Positions 23,102 through 31,415 of a stretch of DNA of 64,000 bases are shown here, piece after piece. Origin of the DNA: an uncultured Bacteroidales bacterium. Lineage in GTDB: Bacteria; Bacteroidota; Bacteroidia; Bacteroidales; Paludibacteraceae. The notes beneath the pieces are model-generated. The model saw only the letters and a program-made list of their open reading frames with translations, was not told where the DNA came from and did not search any database. How positions within the stretch are numbered: position 1 is the stretch's first letter; each line of letters starts with the position of its first letter. The stretch lies in NCBI GenBank assembly GCA_934728255.1, contig CAKVEC010000005.1:89958-153957 (forward strand). Reading direction: 5' to 3'. The translations under genes were made by a program, and so were the position numbers.

Positions 23102-25258
23102 ATGAACAAGGTTTATCAATTGAAGCGTAGTATCCGTTTCCGTCGGTTCTGCCGCAAGGCGTATGCCGCCTTTTTGTCGCTGCATAGGGAAGTCTCTGTG
23201 GGGCGTGTGGCAGGTTATATGACCGATCTTGAGATGCTCAAGCAAGGAAAGACCGTCGCTCTCGTGGCAGTGGCATTTTGCACATTGAGCGCGACTGCGA
23301 CAGAGACGGATGGGGCAGACGGCTCCGCGCTTGAACCCGCTATGCTTGCCGAACAGCAGGCACAGGGGGCTGTTGATACCCGACAACTTAGTCTTCAGGA
23401 GGTGTCGGTCGTATCGAACAAGGCTGAAGTACAATCCGAGGCGTACCGACTCGTAACACAGGTTTCCCGCAAGGAGATAGAGGCATTGCCCATTCAGACA
23501 GTGGCGGATATTCTGCAGTATCTGCCGGGGCTTGATGTGCGTACCCGTGGTGCGAACGGCGCGCAAGCCGACCTGAGTATGCGCGGGGGAACGTTTGACC
23601 AAGTGTTGGTGCTGATCAACGGCGTGAGCCTGAACGACGCACACACGGGGCATTACACGCTCAATCTACCGCTTTCTGTCTCGCTCATCGAGCGTATCGA
23701 GGTGCTGCAAGGTACAAGTGCCAACCTCTATGGGGCATTCTCCGGAGCCATTAATATCGTTACGCGCGAGGCGGATAACAACCAATATGGTGTGCGCTTG
23801 TCTGCGGGTATGAACGGTTTGGTAAGTCCCGAGTTTTCAGGTAGTTGGCGGCACGGGGATTTCAGCGCAAATGCCTCGGTTGAGTACAGCCGTGCCGAGG
23901 GGTATTATGCGCCCGATCCGTCCCAGAAAGAGCAGACGGGACTGACCAACTCCGATTATCAGTTGGCAAATATCTATTTCCAGAGTCGCTACAAGGGCTT
24001 GGACGTACAACTCGGTGCGCAGTGGAAAGATGCGGGGGCAGGTATGTACTACGGCTTCGGCTCGCAAGACCAGTTCGATGCCACCCGCACTGCCTTCGGT
24101 AGTGCCAAATATACGCACCGCTGGGGGCAATGGAGCATAGACGTACAGGCGTCGTATCGTGCCAACTACGACCGCTACGAGTGGCACCGCGGGCAGCGTC
24201 TCTATGGCAATTTCCATTTCTCGCAGACGGCTGCCGCAAGTGTGGCCGGGCATTATGCGTCCCGTATCGGAACAACCACAGTGGGTGTAGAGGTGCGAAA
24301 CGAGAACATCCATTCCACCAATCTCGGCGATACTATTAATCCCGACGGGCAAGTGCCGAATGTGGCGGATTTCTCTTTGAAAGATGTGCGGGTGCTCGAC
24401 CTGGTCAAGGGGGCGAACCGGCTGAATGTGAACTACTACGCACAGCAGACGTTCAACTATGGCAACCTGTCGGCATCGTTGGGTGTAAGCGGTATGTATA
24501 ATACCCAATTCGGAAACAATGTATCGGGTGGAGCAAATATCGGGTACGAATATGCGAAGCAATCGTCTGTATATATTAATGCAAATCGCTCGCTTCGTCT
24601 TCCGACATTTACAGACCTGTATTATAATGCGGGCAACCAGTTGGGTAACAGAGATTTGCAACCGGAGACGGCATGGGTATTGTCGGTCGGAACTACTTAC
24701 AACCGCTCGTTTGGTGAGTCGGGTACGCTCTCGCTGGCTGGCGACTGGTATTACCGTTGGGGACGGAATATCATTGACTGGGTTTATACGCCCGAGGATA
24801 CTAAGCGACCGTATCATGCGCAGAACCAGCAGAAAGTGAATGCCACAGGCGTGGAACTCTCGGCTGCATACCGTTGGAACGAGTGGCTGCGCTGTGTGTC
24901 GGTCAGTTATGCCTACACGTACCTTGATCTGGACTTGAAAGAGTCGGGGTCGCGTTATTTGGACTATTTGAGCCATAAACTGACGCTGCGCCTTGAACAC
25001 GGTATCTATCGCGGTTTCGGTGCGTCGTGGACGCTGCGTTACCAGCAGCGCGAGGGGCAGTACAACGACGCGCAGGGCGAAGTGCAGGACTATCGCCCCG
25101 TATGGCTGCTCGACGGGAGTGTCTATTGGCAAAATGACCGTGTGCGCGTGAGTGCCGATTGCACCAATATGACCAACCGCCACTATTACGACTATGGCGG
25201 TCTGCTGCAACCCGGCGCATGGGCGAAACTGACCGTTACGGCGCGGATGTTCCGTTAA
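23102..25258 (+). CDS. TonB-dependent receptor, BtuB-like
   Basis: 718-residue outer-membrane receptor. The N-terminus is unusual: about 45 basic and aromatic residues (RSIRFRRFCRKAYAAFLSLH, then REVSVGRV) before the hydrophobic signal core TVALVAVAFCTLSATA; this extended form recurs on Bacteroidota cobalamin-type receptors. The TonB box region is LSLQEVSVVSNKAEV, the plug reads IQTVADILQYLPGLDVRTRG and DQVLVLINGVSLNDAHTG, the rest is the 22-strand barrel with a terminal aromatic residue region VTARMF. B12 uptake is an inference from family look; no cobalamin riboswitch can fit in the short leader. A terminator follows. Confidence 0.85.
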   Translation: MNKVYQLKRSIRFRRFCRKAYAAFLSLHREVSVGRVAGYMTDLEMLKQGKTVALVAVAFCTLSATATETDGADGSALEPAMLAEQQAQGAVDTRQLSLQEVSVVSNKAEVQSEAYRLVTQVSRKEIEALPIQTVADILQYLPGLDVRTRGANGAQADLSMRGGTFDQVLVLINGVSLNDAHTGHYTLNLPLSVSLIERIEVLQGTSANLYGAFSGAINIVTREADNNQYGVRLSAGMNGLVSPEFSGSWRHGDFSANASVEYSRAEGYYAPDPSQKEQTGLTNSDYQLANIYFQSRYKGLDVQLGAQWKDAGAGMYYGFGSQDQFDATRTAFGSAKYTHRWGQWSIDVQASYRANYDRYEWHRGQRLYGNFHFSQTAAASVAGHYASRIGTTTVGVEVRNENIHSTNLGDTINPDGQVPNVADFSLKDVRVLDLVKGANRLNVNYYAQQTFNYGNLSASLGVSGMYNTQFGNNVSGGANIGYEYAKQSSVYINANRSLRLPTFTDLYYNAGNQLGNRDLQPETAWVLSVGTTYNRSFGESGTLSLAGDWYYRWGRNIIDWVYTPEDTKRPYHAQNQQKVNATGVELSAAYRWNEWLRCVSVSYAYTYLDLDLKESGSRYLDYLSHKLTLRLEHGIYRGFGASWTLRYQQREGQYNDAQGEVQDYRPVWLLDGSVYWQNDRVRVSADCTNMTNRHYYDYGGLLQPGAWAKLTVTARMFR

Positions 25259-25268
25259 AATCTAACAG

Positions 25269-25295
25269 GAAGCCTCTCTGTGGGCTTCTTTTTTT
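25269..25295 (+). terminator. Terminator of TonB receptor gene
   Basis: GAAGCC / GGCTTC stem and a run of T. Confidence 0.8.
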
Positions 25296-25329
25296 GTACT
25301 ACATAGTGTCTATGATCAAAGGTGAATTT

Positions 25330-25373
25330 GTTATAGGATAGGCATAGGTTGGTTATAGGATAGGTATGGTTAT
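25330..25373 (+). repeat. 11-bp tandem array, family C (4 units)
   Basis: GTTATAGGATA, GGCATAGGTTG, GTTATAGGATA, GGTATGGTTAT. Family also at 36489-36521. Confidence 0.8.
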
Positions 25374-25426
25374 CCACCTTATATCCTCCTTACTTTTTCC
25401 GTATAAAGCAGTTATACAAAACACGG

Positions 25427-25459
25427 GTGGATGTCAGGTGGATGACGGGTGGATAAGCA
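25427..25459 (+). repeat. 11-bp tandem array, family D (3 units)
   Basis: GTGGATGTCAG, GTGGATGACGG, GTGGATAAGCA. Family also at 53427-53459. The 25259-25583 spacer otherwise holds only the terminator and the cdd promoter. Confidence 0.85.
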
Positions 25460-25509
25460 AAATAAAAAGGGAATGTACGTCGCTTTTACTGCAAAAATGG
25501 GTCTGTGTA

Positions 25510-25541
25510 TTGTATATTTCCCGAAAATGTCGTATCTTTGC
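25510..25541 (+). promoter_or_regulatory. Promoter of cdd operon
   Basis: TTG 25510-25512, 20-bp spacer, TATCTTTGC 25533-25541. Confidence 0.8.
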
Positions 25542-25583
25542 AGGCTATTTATACGTAGCACTAACTAACAAATAACCCATATC

Positions 25584-26066
25584 ATGAAAGAGTGCGAAAT
25601 CAAAACGACCATGCGTGTGTGCGCATGGGACGAACTGACCAAAGACCAACAGGAATTGATTAATATAGCCAAGGAGCAGACCGGGCGGGCATATTGCCCG
25701 TATTCCCACTACCATGTGGGGGCGGCTTTGCTTCTCGAAAACGGGGTGGTCGTGCGTGGTTGCAACCAGGAGAATGCGGCTTATCCGAGCGGACTTTGCG
25801 CAGAGCGTTCCGCCTTGTTTGCCGCAGGGGCGCAATACCCCGAACAACCCGTGCTGCGCTTGGCAATAGCCTGCTACAACAATGGGCGTTTTACACCCAA
25901 GCCCGGTTCCCCCTGTGGTGCTTGCCGGCAAGTAATGATTGAGACCGAACACCGCTATGGCAAGCCGATGGAAGTGCTGCTTTACGGTGAAGAAGAAACC
26001 TATATATTCTCCTGTGCCGCCGACTTGCTGCCGCTTATTTTTGTATCGGAATCATTGAACGGATAA
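25584..26066 (+). CDS. cdd: Cytidine deaminase
   Basis: Converts cytidine and deoxycytidine to uridine forms in pyrimidine salvage. 160 residues; zinc and proton-shuttle motif CAERSALF and the paired cysteines PCGACRQVM, with the substrate-contact segment YSHYHVGAALLLENG. The tetrameric homologues have the same size. It is the first gene of an operon with the LptF/G-family permease four bases downstream. Confidence 0.94.
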   Translation: MKECEIKTTMRVCAWDELTKDQQELINIAKEQTGRAYCPYSHYHVGAALLLENGVVVRGCNQENAAYPSGLCAERSALFAAGAQYPEQPVLRLAIACYNNGRFTPKPGSPCGACRQVMIETEHRYGKPMEVLLYGEEETYIFSCAADLLPLIFVSESLNG

Positions 26067-26070
26067 GAAT

Positions 26071-27579
26071 TTGAAACTTGTCAAGAAAATAGATGTTTAT
26101 CTGCTAAAGAACTTTCTCGGATTGTTCTTTGCCACGCTCTTTGTGTGTATCTTTGTGCTGCTGATGCAGTTTGTGTGGATGCACGTCAAGGACTTGGTGG
26201 GAAAGGGCGTGGAAGTTTCTGTATTGGCGGAGTTTTTTGTCTATGCCGTAGCAAGTGTGATACCGTTAGCATTGCCATTGGCTATCCTTTTGGCTTCGCT
26301 TATATCGTTTGGAAATCTTGGCGAAAAGTTCGAACTCACCGCAATGAAAGCAGCGGGTATCTCGCTGTTCCGCATTATGCGTCCGCTGGCAATAGCCATT
26401 GTTTTTATCTCGATAGGAGCATTCTTTTTTTCGAACAATGTGCTGCCTAAATCGCAAATGAAACTGTGGGCGTTGATTTTCTCGCTCCGGCAGAAATCAC
26501 CCGAGTTGGAAATACCCGAAGGAGAGTTCTACGATGGCGTGAGCGGCTACAATATCTATGTGCGGCACAAGGACAAGAAAACAGGTATGCTGCGCGATAT
26601 GATGATTTACGACTATTCCAACGGCTTCCAGAATGCCACGGTGATGGTCGCCGATTCGGGAAAATTGGCGTTCTCTGACGATAATAAATACCTGATTTTG
26701 CGCCTCTACAGCGGCGAGTCGTTTGAGAATCTCAACCAGCAGCAACAGCGTGCTACGGGGTCGCAAAAGAATATCCCGTATCGCCGTGAGACTTTCAAGG
26801 AGAAGCAGTTGCTTATCGATTTTGATACCGAGTTCAATCGCTATGACGAGTCTGTGTTGGAAGACCAGCATGTATCGAAGAACGTAGCCCAGTTGGTGCG
26901 TTCGATAGACTCGGTGCAGGTATTGGCTGAGCAAAAAGGTAGGGAGCAGAGCCGGAACTTGGTGGAGAACCGTTACTTCGGACGAGAACAGAAGTCAGGG
27001 CGTATTTTGATACCTGTCGAGAGTAGCGAACAGACGGAATATAATATCGATTCGCTGTTTGCCCGCCTGTCGGAGGTTCAGCAGCGCAATGCAATGGATG
27101 TGGCGGTGGACAAAGCCACCATGCAGCGCGACCAAGTTGAGTATAATTCACTCTTGCTGGACGACTCACAACGATATATCAGAAAGCATGAGATTGAACT
27201 CTACCGCAAGTTTACACTGGCATTCGCCTGCTTGATATTCTTTTTTATCGGTGCTCCTTTGGGAGCCATTATTCGCAAGGGTGGTTTGGGGGCTCCGGTG
27301 GTGATCTCGGTGGTGATGTTTATCATCTATTATATTATAGATAATACAGGCTACAAGATGGCACGCGAAGCGCTTTGGCCTTGTTGGGCAGGAATGTGGC
27401 TCAGTTCGTTCGTCCTTCTGCCGATAGGTATATTCCTTACCTACAAAGCCGCCACCGATGCTGCCTTGCTTAACCCGGAAGCATGGCTCAAAGTCTGGGA
27501 CAAACTGAAACAAAAGATACACAAACTAACGTACCGCCACCAACGTGAGCACCGCGAACCAACAACACGAAGTAACTAA
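26071..27579 (+). CDS. LptF/LptG-family (YjgP/YjgQ) permease, TTG start
   Basis: 502-residue inner-membrane subunit of the lipopolysaccharide transport complex that, with LptB and LptC, pulls LPS toward the outer membrane. Three N-terminal helices (about residues 14-36, 58-80, 102-122), a large periplasmic domain with long linker (about 130-390) and three C-terminal helices (about 395-475). Start is TTG at 26071, four bases after the cdd stop: MKLVKKIDVYLLKNFLGLFF matches the family start and no ATG is close. The central linker is longer than in Proteobacteria, usual for Bacteroidota where one fused partner gene serves. Confidence 0.9.
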   Translation: MKLVKKIDVYLLKNFLGLFFATLFVCIFVLLMQFVWMHVKDLVGKGVEVSVLAEFFVYAVASVIPLALPLAILLASLISFGNLGEKFELTAMKAAGISLFRIMRPLAIAIVFISIGAFFFSNNVLPKSQMKLWALIFSLRQKSPELEIPEGEFYDGVSGYNIYVRHKDKKTGMLRDMMIYDYSNGFQNATVMVADSGKLAFSDDNKYLILRLYSGESFENLNQQQQRATGSQKNIPYRRETFKEKQLLIDFDTEFNRYDESVLEDQHVSKNVAQLVRSIDSVQVLAEQKGREQSRNLVENRYFGREQKSGRILIPVESSEQTEYNIDSLFARLSEVQQRNAMDVAVDKATMQRDQVEYNSLLLDDSQRYIRKHEIELYRKFTLAFACLIFFFIGAPLGAIIRKGGLGAPVVISVVMFIIYYIIDNTGYKMAREALWPCWAGMWLSSFVLLPIGIFLTYKAATDAALLNPEAWLKVWDKLKQKIHKLTYRHQREHREPTTRSN

Positions 27580-27603
27580 CGTGAGCGCAAGCGAACATAC
27601 AAT

Positions 27604-28848
27604 ATGAATACAATAGCAGAAGCATTAGACGATTTTCGTCAAGGAAAGTTCGTTATCGTAGTTGATGACGAAGACCGTGAGAATGAGGGCGATTTTATTA
27701 TTGCCGCAGAGAAGATAACCCCTGAGAAAGTGAATTTCATGCTCAAGCATGGGCGTGGCGTACTATGTGCGCCCATCACTGAGCAGCGCTGTGCCGAACT
27801 CGACTTGATGCACCAAGTCGCAAACAATACCTCTATGCTCGGTACGCCGTTTACCATCACGGTGGACAAGTTGGAAGGTTGCACTACGGGCGTGTCGGCA
27901 GCAGACCGTGCGGCTACTATCCGTGCTTTGGCAGACCCCGACTCCAAACCCGATACATTCGGTCGTCCGGGACATATCAACCCGCTCTATGCACGGGCGG
28001 GAGGTGTGCTGCAGCGTGCAGGACATACCGAGGCGGCTATTGACTTGGCACGCCTTGCAGGCCTCCAACCGGCAGCGGCACTCATTGAGATTATGAATGC
28101 TGATGGCACTATGGCACGTATGCCGCAACTGCAAGAAGTGGCACGCGAGAACGACTTGAAGATTATCTCCATCAAGGACCTGATTGCCTATCGTCTGCAA
28201 CACGAGCAACCTGCCGAGCAGACCACTCTCAACGCTCAACTCTCCACACTCAACGCCATAGTGGAGCGCGGTGAGACCGTCTTTCTGCCTACCGAGTACG
28301 GCGAGTTCCGTTTGACTCCTTTCCGCGATTTGAGCAACGGTTTGGAACATGTGGCATTGGTGAAAGGCGAATGGCAGGAGGACGAACCTGTACTTTGCCG
28401 CGTACATTCCAGTTGCTTGACGGGCGATGTGTTCGGGTCGCTGCGTTGCGAATGCGGCGCACAACTGCACCGTGCTATGCAAATGATAGAGCAGGAAGGG
28501 CGCGGTATAATCGTCTATATGAACCAAGAGGGGCGCGGTATCGGACTTATGAACAAGATTCGTGCTTACAAACTGCAAGAGCAGGGCGATGATACCGTCG
28601 AAGCGAATGTGCATCTCGGTTTCCAACCCGACGAACGCGACTACGGAGTGGGGGCGCAGATCCTTCGCGAGATGGGTGCCAAACGTCTGCGCCTCCTGAC
28701 CAACAATCCTGTGAAGCGTGTCGGACTGGAGAGTTATGGTATTGAGATTGTGGAGAATATCCCTATCGAGATTGCACCTAACAAGTACAACGAACGATAT
28801 ATGCGCACCAAGAAAGAAAAGATGCACCATAACTTGCATCTTGTCTGA
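27604..28848 (+). CDS. ribBA: Bifunctional DHBP synthase / GTP cyclohydrolase II
   Basis: Catalyses both entry steps of riboflavin synthesis. Residues 1-205 are RibB with DDEDRENEGDFI and the TPFTITVDKLEGCTTGVSA stretch; residues about 210-405 are RibA with the zinc cysteines in VHSSCLTGDVFGSLRCECGA, the catalytic GRGIGLMNKI segment and LLTNNPVK. Length of 414 is normal for the fusion. It lies 24 bp after the permease gene and is likely in the cdd operon. No FMN riboswitch sequence was seen in front. Confidence 0.96.
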   Translation: MNTIAEALDDFRQGKFVIVVDDEDRENEGDFIIAAEKITPEKVNFMLKHGRGVLCAPITEQRCAELDLMHQVANNTSMLGTPFTITVDKLEGCTTGVSAADRAATIRALADPDSKPDTFGRPGHINPLYARAGGVLQRAGHTEAAIDLARLAGLQPAAALIEIMNADGTMARMPQLQEVARENDLKIISIKDLIAYRLQHEQPAEQTTLNAQLSTLNAIVERGETVFLPTEYGEFRLTPFRDLSNGLEHVALVKGEWQEDEPVLCRVHSSCLTGDVFGSLRCECGAQLHRAMQMIEQEGRGIIVYMNQEGRGIGLMNKIRAYKLQEQGDDTVEANVHLGFQPDERDYGVGAQILREMGAKRLRLLTNNPVKRVGLESYGIEIVENIPIEIAPNKYNERYMRTKKEKMHHNLHLV

Positions 28849-28860
28849 CAAAACAGGGTT

Positions 28861-28876
28861 TGGCACGATAATTGCC
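28861..28876 (+). promoter_or_regulatory. Candidate sigma-54 promoter
   Basis: TGGCACG, four bases, TTGCC: the GG (28862-28863) and GC (28874-28875) are exactly 10 bp apart, as RpoN promoters require. It lies about 80 bp before the ATG at 28956; no TAnnTTTG element was seen in this spacer. The same bases form a TTTGGCA / TGCCAAA inverted repeat. Confidence 0.5.
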
Positions 28877-28955
28877 AAAGAAAAAGTAGAGAGTTCTAGA
28901 TGCTCTAGTTTTTCTAGAATGTCCAAGTCTAATCAACAATTAACACCTTACTAAT

Positions 28956-30293
28956 ATGAAACGCTTGGTATCTTTTTTGTTCGCTTTTCTGCTGATGGCA
29001 GGAATGACGATGAGAGCCGATGAGACGATTACGGTATCGGCGAACAGTTCGGACATCTCTGACGGACTGGACTTGAAGGTAGTGGCAAAACTCTTTGCAC
29101 AGGCAAAGAACCTTGAGGAGTTTGAGAACCTGCTCAACAATCCGGATTCGGCGTTTTGCAATCTTGATCTCAATGGTGACGGCGAAATTGATTATATCCG
29201 TGTGGTAGAGACCGGCGAAGGTAACAAACGACTGATTGTGCTTCAAGCCATCTTGGCAAAGGATATCTATCAGGATATAGCCTCTATCTATGTGGAGAAA
29301 GATGAGAAAGAGAAGGTTACGGTACAAGTGGTAGGTGATGAGTACATCTATGGTACCAACTATGTCATCGAACCGGTATATGTCTATCGTCCCATAATAT
29401 ACGATTGGTTCTGGAGCCCCGCTTGGTACGCTTGGACATCGCCTTGGTATTGGGATTATTATCCCGCTTGGTGGTATGCACACACCGTTTGGTCGTATGA
29501 CTACTATTGGCACCACTGCTATGCCTTCCATCACCACCACGGTTGTTGCAGTTTCCGTTATGCTCCCGAACCCCGTCCCGCAATGCGTGATATGCGTGCA
29601 CCGGTCAGTCGTCGAGACTATGCAACAGCACATCCGGACCGTGCTTTCAGTCAGCGCAACGCTGGTGTAACCAATGCACGCGATATGCGTTCCACCCGCA
29701 CTTCAGTGGCAGGCGTTAGCACACGTCAGGCGGCAGTGGCAAATGGTGGCAGTACACGTCAATCGGTTGCCGGTGCAGGAGTAAGTACACGTCAATCGGT
29801 TGCGGGCACATCAAGCCGTACCTACGGTAGTAGTAATACGGCAGCCGCACGCTCCACACGTGTTTCTGCAACGGGGACTACAAGCACTCGCCAGTCTGTA
29901 GCAAGCACGGGAACAAGCACTCGCAGCAGTGTAAGCAGTACATCGACACGTGCAAATGTAAACAGCACGGCTACATCTACCCGAACTTCGTCAACGGCAA
30001 GCAGTACACGCTCTTCCTACAATGCAGGAACAACCACTCGTACATCGTCCGCAACAACGAATAGTACGCGCTCTTCCTATAATAGTGGCAGCAGTACCCG
30101 CTCATCGTATAATGCGCCTGCCCGTAGCACATCCGATTATGGCACATCTACCCGTAGCAGTTATAATAGCGGTTCGTCCACCCGTAGCAGTTATAGCGGA
30201 TATAGCGGTGGCGGAAGTACTCGCAGTAGTGGTGGTTTTAGTGGCGGCGGAAGCACACGCTCTTCTGGTGGCGGTGGTTCTACTCGCAGATAA
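28956..30293 (+). CDS. Secreted protein with STR-repeat low-complexity tail
   Basis: 445 residues: signal peptide (MKRLVSFLFAFLLMAGMTMR, cleavage near residue 21), a folded domain of about 120 residues with an EF-hand-like loop (DLNGDGEIDYIRV) and a conserved-looking VQVVGDEYIYGTNYVIEPVY, then a Trp/Tyr/His-rich stretch (WYWDYYPAWWYAH), then about 210 residues of simple Ser-Thr-Arg repeats (STRQSVAG, STRSSYN, GGGSTRSSGG). The N-terminal domain resembles a Bacteroidota-specific secreted family without known function. The tail is basic, glycosylatable (Ser/Thr-rich) and likely disordered. Upstream is the candidate sigma-54 promoter; a terminator follows. Confidence 0.75.
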   Translation: MKRLVSFLFAFLLMAGMTMRADETITVSANSSDISDGLDLKVVAKLFAQAKNLEEFENLLNNPDSAFCNLDLNGDGEIDYIRVVETGEGNKRLIVLQAILAKDIYQDIASIYVEKDEKEKVTVQVVGDEYIYGTNYVIEPVYVYRPIIYDWFWSPAWYAWTSPWYWDYYPAWWYAHTVWSYDYYWHHCYAFHHHHGCCSFRYAPEPRPAMRDMRAPVSRRDYATAHPDRAFSQRNAGVTNARDMRSTRTSVAGVSTRQAAVANGGSTRQSVAGAGVSTRQSVAGTSSRTYGSSNTAAARSTRVSATGTTSTRQSVASTGTSTRSSVSSTSTRANVNSTATSTRTSSTASSTRSSYNAGTTTRTSSATTNSTRSSYNSGSSTRSSYNAPARSTSDYGTSTRSSYNSGSSTRSSYSGYSGGGSTRSSGGFSGGGSTRSSGGGGSTRR

Positions 30294-30306
30294 ACACTTA
30301 TGTGGC

Positions 30307-30340
30307 AAAAGAGGTTGCTTGGCGACAGGCAACCTCTTTT
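30307..30340 (+). terminator. Terminator of STR-repeat protein gene
   Basis: Perfect 12-bp stem AAAAGAGGTTGC / GCAACCTCTTTT. Confidence 0.85.
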
Positions 30341-30360
30341 CTTTGTAAAAAAATACCACT

Positions 30361-31143
30361 ATGGTGAATAAGAATGTATGGGCTTTGATTACCGGTGCCG
30401 GTTCCGGTATGGGTTATTGTTATGCACGTGCTTTGGCGGCAAGTGGGTATAATGTATTATTGGTGAGTAATCAGGATTTTATTGCAAAGAAAGCGGAACA
30501 GGTGCAAAAGGATTATTCTGTACACACCATTGGTTTGCAGCGTGATTTGAGTGCACCCAATGTTGCAGAAGAATTGTATGCCTATTGTCAAATCAACAAT
30601 ATATTGGTTGAGGTACTGATTAACAATGCGGGTGTGTATCATGATTGCGATTTCCTCAATGATTCTGCCGACTTTAACCGCTTAATACTCCATTTGCACG
30701 TCGTTACGCCCGCTATGCTTTGTTACTATTTCGGGCAGAATATGACAGAACGGCATAGAGGATATATTCTCAATGTCTGCTCGGTAACATCGCACATAGC
30801 CGTACAGCGTATGTCCACATATGCTTCCACCAAGGCGTTTCTTGCGTCTTTTACACGTTCTTTGCATATCGAATTACGTAGCAAAGGTGTCTGCGTTACC
30901 AATGTCTCTCCGGGGGCTGTGGACACGGGTTTATACCATATTCGCCCGTGGGCTACTCGTTTTGGTAAGACAATGGGGTATATTGTATCGCCCGAGTATT
31001 TGGTTAAATGCGCTTTGAATGGACTATTTCACGGGCGTGCCAAGGTGTCTGTTCCGTGTTTATGGAATGGAATCCTGTTGTTTTTTGTATCCCTTATTCC
31101 GACACCCGTTTTGCGACTTATACGTCGTTTTGGCTGGTTTTGA
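30361..31143 (+). CDS. Short-chain dehydrogenase/reductase
   Basis: 260 residues, NAD(P)-dependent oxidoreductase of the classical SDR fold. Cofactor motif GAGSGMGYCYARAL (TGxxxGxG form, residues 11-24), NNAG in LINNAGVYHD, catalytic Ser region NVCSVTSHIA and YASTKAF (Tyr-xxx-Lys). A C-terminal hydrophobic stretch (GILLFFVSLIPTPVLRLI) suggests membrane association, as in acyl-group or sterol-type SDRs of the DltE/YqjQ kind. The substrate is unknown. The gene begins 20 bp after the preceding terminator, and no promoter was recognised between. Confidence 0.88.
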   Translation: MVNKNVWALITGAGSGMGYCYARALAASGYNVLLVSNQDFIAKKAEQVQKDYSVHTIGLQRDLSAPNVAEELYAYCQINNILVEVLINNAGVYHDCDFLNDSADFNRLILHLHVVTPAMLCYYFGQNMTERHRGYILNVCSVTSHIAVQRMSTYASTKAFLASFTRSLHIELRSKGVCVTNVSPGAVDTGLYHIRPWATRFGKTMGYIVSPEYLVKCALNGLFHGRAKVSVPCLWNGILLFFVSLIPTPVLRLIRRFGWF

Positions 31144-31160
31144 TTTTCCAGGAAAAATGC

Positions 31161-31198
31161 CGTACATATGCATGCGTGTGCGCATACGCGCGTGCGCG
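31161..31198. other. 38-bp uninterrupted alternating pyrimidine/purine tract (Z-DNA-prone)
   Basis: Every step from C31161 to G31198 alternates pyrimidine and purine, with a GC-rich core (GTGTGCGCATACGCGCGTGC inside). Such tracts flip to Z-DNA under negative supercoiling. It lies between the SDR stop and the gyrA promoter, 120 bp upstream of the -33 box. The rest of the 31144-31415 spacer holds only the promoter. Confidence 0.85.
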
Positions 31199-31317
31199 GC
31201 TATGTATGGAAAGAAACAGAGTAGGGATATATGCCTGTTTTGTGCCGTTTAAGCATATCGGACAAGGCTGCCGATATTTACTTTATTATATCAAGGATAG
31301 CAAAAATGCCCGATTAT

Positions 31318-31349
31318 TTGCGTATTTCGCAATTTTGTTGTACCTTTGC
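31318..31349 (+). promoter_or_regulatory. gyrA promoter
   Basis: TTG 31318-31320, 20-bp spacer, TACCTTTGC 31341-31349. Confidence 0.85.
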
Positions 31350-31415
31350 AAAATGAAATGGTATGTGTTGTTTGCACATATTTTACATATCTGCTAATTT
31401 ACAAACTACAAGATA

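Noticed and set aside
27580..27603. FMN riboswitch before ribBA
   Set aside because: Only 24 bp separate it from the preceding gene.
31008..31397. 129-codon frame before gyrA
   Set aside because: It overlaps the SDR gene end, the alternating tract and the gyrA promoter; Cys/Tyr-rich chance frame.
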